From Euzebya sp. (GTDB lineage Bacteria; Actinomycetota; Nitriliruptoria; Euzebyales; Euzebyaceae), in contig NZ_CAXQBR010000026.1 of assembly GCF_964222135.1 (NCBI RefSeq), positions 1-64,000 of the forward strand: DNA of 64,000 bases, written 5' to 3'. The position numbers and the translations under genes are program-made. Below are positions 9,303-15,629 of the stretch, piece after piece. The number at the start of each line of letters is the position of its first letter. The first letter of the stretch is position 1. The notes beneath the pieces are model-generated. The model did not search any database and was not told the origin of the DNA. It saw nothing but the letters and a program-made list of their open reading frames with translations.

Positions 9303-9530
9303 CTACTGGCTCTGCGCTTCGCCCGGTGGTCTGGCGTCCCGAGCGACCTGCTGGAAGGAGCGGTCGATGTAGTCGGCCAGCTCCTTCCCGCGGATCCGGT
9401 AGTTCTTGCCGACCCGGATGGCGGGCAGATCACCGGCCTTGATGAGGCGGTAGACGGTCATGTTGCTCACTCGCATGTGCTCAGCTACCTCGGCGACCGT
9501 CCAGAGGCGGTCGTGGTCTATGGGTGCCAT
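9303..9530 (-). CDS. BldC/excisionase-family helix-turn-helix protein
   Basis: 75 aa. A MerR-type winged HTH: LWTVAEVAEHMRVSNMTVYR, then a wing with the AIRVGKNYRIR pattern, as in BldC and excisionase (HTH_17) proteins. The RBS GGAGGAG is 6 nt before the ATG. It sits between the two pilMNO sets, just ahead of pilM1, and has a perfect palindrome (9543-9561) upstream of its RBS. Control of set 1 or of both pilus sets is an inference from position. Confidence 0.85.
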   Translation of the reverse strand: MAPIDHDRLWTVAEVAEHMRVSNMTVYRLIKAGDLPAIRVGKNYRIRGKELADYIDRSFQQVARDARPPGEAQSQ

Positions 9531-9542
9531 CGGTTCTCCTCC

Positions 9543-9561
9543 GAGACCGGGATCCGGTCTC
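9543..9561. promoter_or_regulatory. Palindrome before the BldC-like gene
   Basis: GAGACCGG-gat-CCGGTCTC, an 8-bp perfect inverted repeat with a 3-bp centre, lies immediately upstream of the ribosome-binding site of the BldC-like gene. It could be an operator for autoregulation or a short leader hairpin. Known BldC proteins bind direct repeats, so the binding protein is open. Confidence 0.4.
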
Positions 9562-9714
9562 CCCTTCGGTGACTGGCTGTGGGGTCAGGTCGGGGCGGGT
9601 CTGCCAACTCGCCGTCGTTCCTGATGCTGTGGGTGACTCACGCTCTGCCAAGCGTTGACACTCACGCCATGGTGCCACAGCGCCCACACTGCCCGTCAAG
9701 AGCATCATCAGTTC

Positions 9715-9742
9715 ACTCTAACCACATGAGCCACATGTACAA
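9715..9742 (-). promoter_or_regulatory. Possible promoter for the BldC-like gene and pilM1N1O1
   Basis: Read on the minus strand, TTGTAC (9742-9737), 16 nt, then TAGAGT (9720-9715) resembles a -35/-10 pair. It would give a leader of about 180 nt before the ATG at 9530 and would be the first promoter after the end of pilus set 2. The rest of 9531-9714 shows no gene. Confidence 0.35.
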
Positions 9743-9797
9743 CAGCGGGAGTGGGGGTGGCGTGGGTCGGACGGTGCGCTCGGACCGCCCTTGCGCT

Positions 9798-9922
9798 CAG
9801 ATCTGAGCGGTGCCTCCGCCGGGGCACCTCTGTCCACGATCTAAGCCGTGGCGCCGTCGCAACAGGACCGAGATCTGAGCCGTGCCTCCGCCGGCGGACC
9901 GCGGCCCCAGATCTGAGCTGGG
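9798..9922. repeat. Four spaced copies of an AGATCTGAGC element
   Basis: Copies start near 9798, 9837, 9870 and 9908. Two of them (9798 and 9870) extend to AGATCTGAGC(G/C)GTGCCTCCGCCG; the second has the variant GATCTAAGCCGTG and the last is AGATCTGAGCTGGG. Centre-to-centre spacing is about 33-39 bp. The block fills the space between the stop of the LAATG-ending pilus protein and the BldC-like leader. The function is unknown: operator cluster or decayed repeat. Confidence 0.6.
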
Positions 9923-9930
9923 GAGCGCGC

Positions 9931-10659
9931 TCAGCTCCGCCGGGCGGTGCCGCGCAGGAGCGCGACACCCATGAGGAGGGTGAGGGTGAGGAAGAGGGTG
10001 AGGGTGCCCGCAGGCGCGCCGGTCGCGGCCAGCTCGGTGACGGGCTCCTCGTCGTCGTCCGCGCTGTCCCCGTCGTCGGCCTGATCGTCGTCGGCCTGGT
10101 CGTCGTCGGCGTCATCGTCCACGCCGGATGTCGACCCCCCGGTGCTGCCACCGGTCCCGCCTGTCGTTCCCCCGGTGCTGCCGCCCGTCGATCCGCCGGT
10201 GGTACCGCCGGTGCTGCCCCCCGTCGATCCGCCGGTGGTACCCCCCGTCGACCCGCCGGTCGTCCCGTCCGTCGTGCCCTCCGTGGGCTGGTCGACCTGG
10301 GCCTCGACGACGACCTGCTGGAACGGGTCGCGCGCGCCGACGATCTCGTACTGCTCCTCCTCGACCTCGTCGAGGACGCCGAGGCCGTCGGAGTCGGTGC
10401 CGCCGTCAGCCGCGTCGCCCGCACCGGCTCCGCTGTCGTCCTCGGTCACGGCGTCATCACCGGTCACCGGCGGCTCGACCGGCGCGAGCGGGTCGGCGAC
10501 ACCCGGTTCGGTCGCGGTGGCGACCGGCTGGTCGTCGTCGTCGGACAGCAGCGGCTGGATGACGAAGCCCCACAGCGCGTAGAGGACCGCGAGGCCGACG
10601 ACCACGCCGAGCAGGATCAGCAGGGGCCTGCTGACCTGTTGCTGGCTGGGCGTGCTCAC
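9931..10659 (-). CDS. PilP-position pilus protein 2, LAATG sortase-signal form
   Basis: 242 aa. The N-terminus closely matches the set 1 protein: MSTP...QQVSR, a transmembrane helix (about 12-32), an acidic linker and ARDPFQQ at 109-115. Then come Thr/Gly/Ser repeats (127-178, TTGGSTGG type) and a very acidic stretch (180-205). Where set 1 has a PilP-like domain, this protein ends in LAATG (210-214), a hydrophobic helix (218-235) and the basic tail RGTARRS. That is a sorting signal of the LAxTG type used by class E sortases. Start overlaps the pilO2 stop by 4 nt. Function is inferred: possible wall anchoring of the second alignment complex. Confidence 0.75.
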   Translation of the reverse strand: MSTPSQQQVSRPLLILLGVVVGLAVLYALWGFVIQPLLSDDDDQPVATATEPGVADPLAPVEPPVTGDDAVTEDDSGAGAGDAADGGTDSDGLGVLDEVEEEQYEIVGARDPFQQVVVEAQVDQPTEGTTDGTTGGSTGGTTGGSTGGSTGGTTGGSTGGSTGGTTGGTGGSTGGSTSGVDDDADDDQADDDQADDGDSADDDEEPVTELAATGAPAGTLTLFLTLTLLMGVALLRGTARRS

Positions 10660-11372
10660 TGGACCTGTACCTCACCGTCAGGGTTCGTGGTGCCCCCCGA
10701 TTGTGCCGGGTCGGTCGCCGTCGGGGTTGCATCTGCCGCGGTCGGGCTGGCGGCCGGCGACGCCTCATTCGTCGGCGTGGGCGTCGTGGTGTCGGGGGGC
10801 ACATCGGCGACAGGCGCCCGAACCAACATGTAGATGTCGGCGCTGAACGCCGCCGTCAGCTCAGGGAACCCATCCTCGGCCTCGGTCATGTTGACCGACG
10901 TGACCAGGACGGCGCGCGACGACCCGACCTCCAGGCGCCGGAGGAAGTCCACCATCTGGAAGTAGGTCCCCTCGACCGTCCCCGTTACGGTGACCGCGCC
11001 CAACGTGGTCCCGGGGATCCGCGTCGCGGGGGCGCCCTCGATCGCGGTGGGGTCGGTGAAGTTCAACGACGTGAACGTCAGGCCCGACGCGTTCCCGGCC
11101 TCCTGCAGGAGGTCCAGCAGCGTCGCCTGATCCGGTTGCGGGGGGATGTAGGCGCCGAGCCGGTCGAGCGCGGCCTGCAGCTCGGGCGCTCGCTCCTGCA
11201 GGCTGCGGAGCTGCGCGAGCTGGTTCGTGAGCGTGGTCTCCTGCGTCTCGAGCTGGACGATCTCGGCATCCAACGCGTTCCGCTGCTCCCGCGCCGGGTT
11301 GTACAGGAGGAACCACCAGCCCACGAGCGAGGCGATGGCGAGCAGGACCAATCCGACGATAAGCTGCCTCAC
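10656..11372 (-). CDS. pilO: Type IV pilus alignment protein PilO (set 2)
   Basis: 238 aa. One transmembrane helix (about 5-25), a coiled coil (28-70), and a ferredoxin-like domain (about 80-190) containing IPPQPDQATLL and a TYFQMVDFLRRLE segment typical of PilO. A Thr/Pro/Ala-rich tail ends in DGEVQVQ. It overlaps both neighbours by 4 nt (pilN2 before it and the LAATG protein after it), so the set is tightly coupled. Confidence 0.87.
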   Translation of the reverse strand: MRQLIVGLVLLAIASLVGWWFLLYNPAREQRNALDAEIVQLETQETTLTNQLAQLRSLQERAPELQAALDRLGAYIPPQPDQATLLDLLQEAGNASGLTFTSLNFTDPTAIEGAPATRIPGTTLGAVTVTGTVEGTYFQMVDFLRRLEVGSSRAVLVTSVNMTEAEDGFPELTAAFSADIYMLVRAPVADVPPDTTTPTPTNEASPAASPTAADATPTATDPAQSGGTTNPDGEVQVQ

Positions 11373-12025
11373 CGCTCGGCCTCCGGCAGACCCTCGGCGT
11401 AGCGGCCGGTCCGCGCGTCGTCGTCCAGGCGCACCTCGGCGTTGAACTGGGTGATGTCGACGTCGCCGATCTCCCCGGCGGTCGCCGAGGAGAGGTACTC
11501 CTGGAAGAAGCCGTCGATCTCACCGAACCGGCGGAGGAGCTCCTCGATGCCGGGGGTGAACAACTCGGTGGTGTAGCCGTCCACGGCGAAGAAGCCGATG
11601 TCGGTGTCGTCGGTCTCGATGAACACGTCCTGCTGCCCGGGTAAGGCGCCCGTCGGCGCGTCGGTGAGCTGCCCGTCGATGTCGGTGAACGACGCGGAGG
11701 GTGGGATGCCCCGGGAGAGGTCGACGAGCAACTGCGCCCAGGACACCTCGTCCGCCATAGCGAAGGCGAGGACCTGGTTCCCCGATGCGACGTCGTCGGC
11801 GAGCTCCTGGAACACCGCCAGCGAGTCCACCTCGCCCTGCAGCTGCGCCACCCGCGTCGCGGTGGCGTCACGCTCCTCCTGCACCTGGGACAGGCCCGAC
11901 AGCTGCAGGAGCGAGGCCAGGCCGAGGACCGCCCAGAGCAGCGCGATCACGAGCAGCCCGTAGAGGGCCCGCCGCCTGATCTGGACGCGGCGAGCATCCT
12001 CGTCGGGGAGGAGGTTGATCGTCAC
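11369..12025 (-). CDS. pilN: Type IV pilus alignment protein PilN (set 2)
   Basis: 218 aa. It begins MTINLLPDE, the PilM-docking motif, then a transmembrane helix (about 23-42), a coiled coil with VAQLQGEVDSL, and an extracytoplasmic ferredoxin-like domain. It overlaps pilM2 and pilO2 by 4 nt each. The C-terminal TGRYAEGLPEAER matches the set 1 TGRYDEGLPEVAE, showing a common origin of the two sets. Confidence 0.88.
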   Translation of the reverse strand: MTINLLPDEDARRVQIRRRALYGLLVIALLWAVLGLASLLQLSGLSQVQEERDATATRVAQLQGEVDSLAVFQELADDVASGNQVLAFAMADEVSWAQLLVDLSRGIPPSASFTDIDGQLTDAPTGALPGQQDVFIETDDTDIGFFAVDGYTTELFTPGIEELLRRFGEIDGFFQEYLSSATAGEIGDVDITQFNAEVRLDDDARTGRYAEGLPEAER

Positions 12026-13077
12026 TCGAGGCCCCGCATGGCCAGGCCGACCGCGACGGCGAAGAACGTCTGCGCAGCCTCCAGCTCGTCATCGGTGAAG
12101 GTGAGGTCCTTCCCGATGTGGAGTCCGCGGAACGGCTTCCCGGTGACCGCCTCTGCGGCGAGGGCGCGCGAGATCCGCTCATCGATCCCGGGGATGAGGG
12201 AGCTCCCGCCGGTCAGCACCACGCGCTGCACGTCGATGGCACCGGGCGCGGCCCGGTAGTACGTCATCGAGTTGCGGATCTCCTCGACGAGCCAGGAGAT
12301 GCGGTCGTCGAGGAGCGTCGAGTACTGCGACGACGCGCCAGGGGTGACCGACTTCAGCGTCTCGGCCTGCTGCCACTCCATCCCGAAGGCCGACACGAGG
12401 GATTCGGTGATGTCGTCCCCGCCGATGTTGATGATGCGGGCGAACCGCGGCACACCGTCGGAGTGCACGACGAGGTTCGTCAGCTGGGAACCGAGGTCGA
12501 CGATCAGCTCGCCGCTGGTGTCCCCCGCCCCGAAGCGCTCGGCACCGTGCAGCGGGGTCCGCAGGGAGCGCATGGCGGCGAACGCGTCGAGGTCCAGCGC
12601 GACCGGTCGCAGCCGTGCCGCCTTCGCGACGTCGAGCACGCTGGCGACCATGTGCTTCTCGGCGGCGACGAAGAGCACCCGCATCATCGTGGAGCCGTCC
12701 TCGTGGGTGAACTCCTCGATGTACTCGTAGTCGAACTCGATCTGCTCGATGGGGAGGGGGAGGTAGTCCTGGGCCTGGAAGCGCAACGACTCCTTCATGT
12801 CCGGGACGTCGAGGTGGGGCAGATCGACGCGCCGCACGATCACGTGCTGGTTCGCCAGCCCCAGGGCCACCTTCTTGCTCTTGAACCCGAACTGGTCCCA
12901 GAGGATCCCGATCGCCTCGGTGATCGCCGCGGGATCGCGGATCTCACCGTCGATGACCGCCTGTGCGGGCAGCACGACCTGACCGAGCCGGTCCAGCGTG
13001 ACGACGTCCTTGCGTCGGGACAGCTGGATGGCACGCACCGCGCTCGACCCGATGTCGAGCCCTATCGCCGTCGCCAC
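12022..13077 (-). CDS. pilM: Type IV pilus actin-like protein PilM (set 2)
   Basis: 351 aa. GLDIGSSAVRAIQLS at the N-terminus, a GELIVDLGSQLTNL phosphate-2 block and VVLTGGSSLIPGI adenosine motif. Start chosen is the GTG at 13077: it aligns with PilM1 residue for residue and has GAGGAG upstream. Upstream codons in the same frame cross a terminator hairpin and are not protein-like. A TATGTT box at 13164-13159 (minus strand) is a possible -10 element. Confidence 0.93.
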   Translation of the reverse strand: MATAIGLDIGSSAVRAIQLSRRKDVVTLDRLGQVVLPAQAVIDGEIRDPAAITEAIGILWDQFGFKSKKVALGLANQHVIVRRVDLPHLDVPDMKESLRFQAQDYLPLPIEQIEFDYEYIEEFTHEDGSTMMRVLFVAAEKHMVASVLDVAKAARLRPVALDLDAFAAMRSLRTPLHGAERFGAGDTSGELIVDLGSQLTNLVVHSDGVPRFARIINIGGDDITESLVSAFGMEWQQAETLKSVTPGASSQYSTLLDDRISWLVEEIRNSMTYYRAAPGAIDVQRVVLTGGSSLIPGIDERISRALAAEAVTGKPFRGLHIGKDLTFTDDELEAAQTFFAVAVGLAMRGLE

Positions 13078-13165
13078 CCGTTCGTGTGCTCCTCGCGGAT
13101 CGGTTCGTGGTCGGCCCGCGGGCAGGGGGTCAGGCCGGCGGGTCCAAGGTCGGGCCGCAACATAG

Positions 13166-13208
13166 CACCGGGCCGTCCGGATCCCTGGGAGGGTCGGACG
13201 GCCCGGTG
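13166..13208 (-). terminator. Strong hairpin after the second pilin
   Basis: A perfect 14-bp stem (CACCGGGCCGTCCG at 13166-13179 with its complement at 13195-13208) and 15-nt loop, 18 bp past the stop of the pilin at 13226. It should end the riboswitch-controlled pilin transcript and separate it from pilM2. No T-run follows. Confidence 0.7.
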
Positions 13209-13225
13209 GGGTGCGTCTCGAGGGG

Positions 13226-13624
13226 TCAGAGCTCGGGGCAGTCCTCGAAGATCTGGACGCCGGAACCGCTGACGTAGTGGGCGACCTGGGCGTCCGCGGG
13301 GAGGCGCGCATCGCGCCCCTCGACGCAGAACTCGCTGCGGTCGTCGTTGGTCACGTAGGTGAGGGTGATGGAGGGGTCGGAGATCTCGAGGCCGATGTCC
13401 TCGAAGGCGTCCTGGTCCTCCGGGTACGCACCGCTGTTGGTCACGTACTCCGCCTCGACGTCGAGTATGGAGTTGCGCACATCGGAAAGGAGTTGCGTCT
13501 CCCATCCGTGCTCACGTTGAGACAGCAACAAGGGGACCGCAATCCCGGCGAGGACACCGAGGATGATCACGACCACAAGTAGCTCGACTATGGAGAACCC
13601 CTGCTCTGAGGGTTGCGTATCCAC
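13226..13624 (-). CDS. Type IV pilin with C-terminal cysteine pair
   Basis: 132 aa from the GTG at 13624, which has GGGAGA 6 nt upstream. This gives a 9-residue leader ending in G, then the class III cleavage site G/FSIVE with Glu at mature +5 and a hydrophobic N-terminal helix. An ATG/GTG at 13693 would give an odd 32-residue leader that crosses a hairpin. The second half has two cysteines (in EFCVEG and FEDCPEL) that could close a D-region loop. The first pilin lacks these. It is probably a minor or alternative pilin. Confidence 0.85.
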   Translation of the reverse strand: MDTQPSEQGFSIVELLVVVIILGVLAGIAVPLLLSQREHGWETQLLSDVRNSILDVEAEYVTNSGAYPEDQDAFEDIGLEISDPSITLTYVTNDDRSEFCVEGRDARLPADAQVAHYVSGSGVQIFEDCPEL

Positions 13625-13647
13625 CGGCGATCTCCCACTTAAGGCGA

Positions 13648-13677
13648 ACGGGTCAGAGCCACGAGGCCCTGACCCGT
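13648..13677 (-). terminator. Hairpin between the two pilin genes
   Basis: ACGGGTCAG (13648-13656) pairs with CTGACCCGT (13669-13677), with a further GCC/GGC pairing inside across one mismatch and an ACGA loop. It lies 25 bp past the first pilin stop and just before the RBS of the second. It may act as partial terminator or 3'-end stabiliser, giving more of the first pilin than the second. Confidence 0.55.
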
Positions 13678-13702
13678 CGATACTGATCACCAAACGTTCG
13701 GA

Positions 13703-14122
13703 TTACTCTGCGGGTTCGGTGTAACCCTGCAGACCGCCGTCGAGCGAGCTGTAGATCACCGTTCCATCGAGACTCTCATGCCCCCCCTCGATGGTGAAGT
13801 CGTTCTGGTTCAGCGTGATGTCCTCAGCCGCCATCGTCACTGGGCCGTCTTCCCCTTGGATATCGTCCAAGAACGCGAGGACCTCGGCTTCGGTGAGCTC
13901 ATTGTAGACGCCACCATCGCTGGTTGCGGCAGCCTCGACCTCAAGGGCGAGGTTCCGAACAGTCGAGGTCAACTCTGCCTCCCAGCCGCGCTCGCGCTGG
14001 TTCAGGAAGGTCGGGATGGCGATGGCGGCAAGGATGCCGATGATGATCACGACGACGAGCAGCTCGATGAGGGTGAAGCCCTCCTCGGCGTCCCGCAGGC
14101 GCTCACGGAGCTTTGTGAACAT
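13703..14122 (-). CDS. Major type IV pilin (prepilin)
   Basis: 139 aa. Leader of 15 residues ending in G, cleavage site G15/F16, TLIELLVVVIIIGILAAIAIP helix start with Glu at mature +5, then a short acidic globular region without cysteine. This is the best candidate for the main pilus subunit: AGGAG lies 7 nt before the ATG, and a dedicated leader with a c-di-GMP riboswitch precedes it. PilB/PilC would assemble it and PilT retract it. The ATG at 14122 is fixed by the leader length and the RBS. Confidence 0.93.
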   Translation of the reverse strand: MFTKLRERLRDAEEGFTLIELLVVVIIIGILAAIAIPTFLNQRERGWEAELTSTVRNLALEVEAAATSDGGVYNELTEAEVLAFLDDIQGEDGPVTMAAEDITLNQNDFTIEGGHESLDGTVIYSSLDGGLQGYTEPAE

Positions 14123-14163
14123 GTGTATCTCCTCTGAGATATGAGTGCGATGATGCGAGGAGG

Positions 14164-14275
14164 GGTGCGTGCGCGAGGCAGCTCGGCTCACCACTTGCCT
14201 GAATGATGATGTGTGGCTCGTGGTCCCGTGGCTTTGCGTCCCGGCCTCACGGCCGGTTTGCCCGTTCTGCACACC
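14164..14275 (-). ncRNA. Cyclic-di-GMP-I (GEMM-I) riboswitch
   Basis: The minus strand carries the GEMM-I core: GGGCAAACC (about 14263-14255), a GGCC-GTGA-GGCC stem with a GNRA loop (14254-14243), then GGGACGCAAAGCC and ACGGGACC (14242-14222). These are the conserved c-di-GMP pocket and P1b elements. The second arm closes with CCAC/GTGG and the tetraloop-receptor-like AGCCGAGCTGCC (14188-14177). GGTGTG (14274-14269) can pair with CGCACC (14169-14164) as P1. It ends about 40 nt before the pilin ATG. The class is recognised by motif; on or off switching was not determined. Confidence 0.9.
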
Positions 14276-14360
14276 TCCACCGGTTGTGGAGTCCGCCTGA
14301 TGGAGGACAACCTCTGTATCGACAGCCGGTGAGCCACCTTGAGGCCTACCGGCGAAATTG

Positions 14361-14385
14361 CCTGGTCCGCCCCTACTGGACCAGG
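14361..14385 (-). terminator. Hairpin at the end of pilC
   Basis: CCTGGTCC (14361-14368) pairs with GGACCAGG (14378-14385) and overlaps the pilC stop. On the minus strand it is followed by CAATTTC, a short T-containing tail. It could end the pilT-to-pilC transcript so that the pilins are driven from their own riboswitch leader. The leader between this hairpin and the riboswitch (14276-14360) should hold the promoter; GATACA at 14320-14315 is a weak -10 candidate. Confidence 0.45.
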
Positions 14386-15596
14386 TCGAAGATCTTGAAC
14401 ATCGGCATGTACAGCGCGATGACCATCCCGCCGACGATCCCGCCCAGGACGGCGATCATGACCGGCTCGAGCAGCGCGGTCAGCTGCTCGGTGGTGGCCT
14501 CGACCTCCTGGTCGTAGAAGTCGCTGATCTTCTCGAGCATCTCGTCGATCGCGCCGGTCTCCTCCCCCACCGCGATCATCTGGACCGTCATAGGCGGGAA
14601 GACGGCGTGCTTCGACAGCGGCGTCGCCATCGACTCACCTTCCTTGACCCCGGCCTTGACGTCGTTGATCGCGTTCGACATGACCCCGTTGTTCACGGTG
14701 TCGGCGGAGATCTCGAGGGCCTGCAGGATCGGGACACCCGCCCGCAGCAGCGACCCCAGGTTCCGGGTGAAGCGCGACAGGGCGACCTTGTGGAAGAGCG
14801 GGCCGAACACCGGCAGCTTGAGCTTCATGCGGTCCAGGAAGAACCGGACGTTGTCCTGCTTCCGGGCCCACTTGAACCCCTGCCACGCCGCGATGGGCGC
14901 GAGGAGGAACAGGTACCAGAAGGTCCGCATGCCCTCGGACAGCATCACCAGCACCTGCGTGGGCAGCGGGAGCTCGCCGCCCAGGGACTCGAACAGCCCC
15001 TCGAACGTCGGCACGATGAAGATGATCATCGCACTCGAGAGGACGACGGCCATGATCAGCACGACGACCGGGTAGGTCATCGCCGACTTCACCTTCCGCC
15101 GCAGGGCGACGTCGGCTTCGAGCGTCGCGGCGACGCGCAGCAGCACCTGGTCGAGCAGACCCGCCGTCTCACCCGCGCGGACCATCGCGATGTAGAGCTT
15201 CGGGAACACCTCGTGGTCGGCCATCGCCGTCGAGAGCGGCCGGCCCTGCTCGACCTGCGAGCGGACCTCGCCGATGACCTCGGCGAGCTTCGGGTTCTCA
15301 GTCTGCTCCGCCAGGATGTTGAGCGCCCGGATGAGCGACAGGCCCGAGTTGATCATCGTGGCGAACTGACGGCTGAAGACCGCCAAGTCCGCGAGCGAGA
15401 CCTTCTTCCCGAACCCCGGGATGTTGATCTCCTTCTGGGCGAGCGACTCCTTCTTCTCGCCGATGGAGACCGGGGCATACCCGAGCTCGCGAAGACGGTC
15501 GGCGACCGCCTTCTGGTTTGCCGCGGACATCGTGCCCGACTTGGTCTTGCCAGCACGGTCGCGGACCGTGTACTCGAACGTCAGTTGATCAGCCAC
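14373..15596 (-). CDS. pilC: Type IV pilus platform protein PilC
   Basis: 407 aa, standard length. It is a polytopic inner-membrane protein with two tandem T2SSF domains (about 70-195 and 275-397), including FSRQFATMINSGLSLIRAL and the paired FTRNLGSLLRAGVPILQAL. It couples the PilB/PilT motors to pilin insertion. The downstream neighbour is the riboswitch-controlled pilin, and the upstream neighbours are minor-pilin-like genes. Confidence 0.95.
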   Translation of the reverse strand: MADQLTFEYTVRDRAGKTKSGTMSAANQKAVADRLRELGYAPVSIGEKKESLAQKEINIPGFGKKVSLADLAVFSRQFATMINSGLSLIRALNILAEQTENPKLAEVIGEVRSQVEQGRPLSTAMADHEVFPKLYIAMVRAGETAGLLDQVLLRVAATLEADVALRRKVKSAMTYPVVVLIMAVVLSSAMIIFIVPTFEGLFESLGGELPLPTQVLVMLSEGMRTFWYLFLLAPIAAWQGFKWARKQDNVRFFLDRMKLKLPVFGPLFHKVALSRFTRNLGSLLRAGVPILQALEISADTVNNGVMSNAINDVKAGVKEGESMATPLSKHAVFPPMTVQMIAVGEETGAIDEMLEKISDFYDQEVEATTEQLTALLEPVMIAVLGGIVGGMVIALYMPMFKIFDLVQ

Positions 15597-15629
15597 GGCC
15601 GACCCTCCTGTGGTGGTTGAGCGCCGGCA

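Noticed and set aside
13078-13311. N-terminal extension of PilM2
   Set aside because: It crosses a strong terminator hairpin and does not align with PilM1.
13625-13693. Longer start for the second pilin at 13693
   Set aside because: It would give a 32-residue leader crossing a hairpin; the GTG at 13624 has a good RBS and a normal 9-residue leader.
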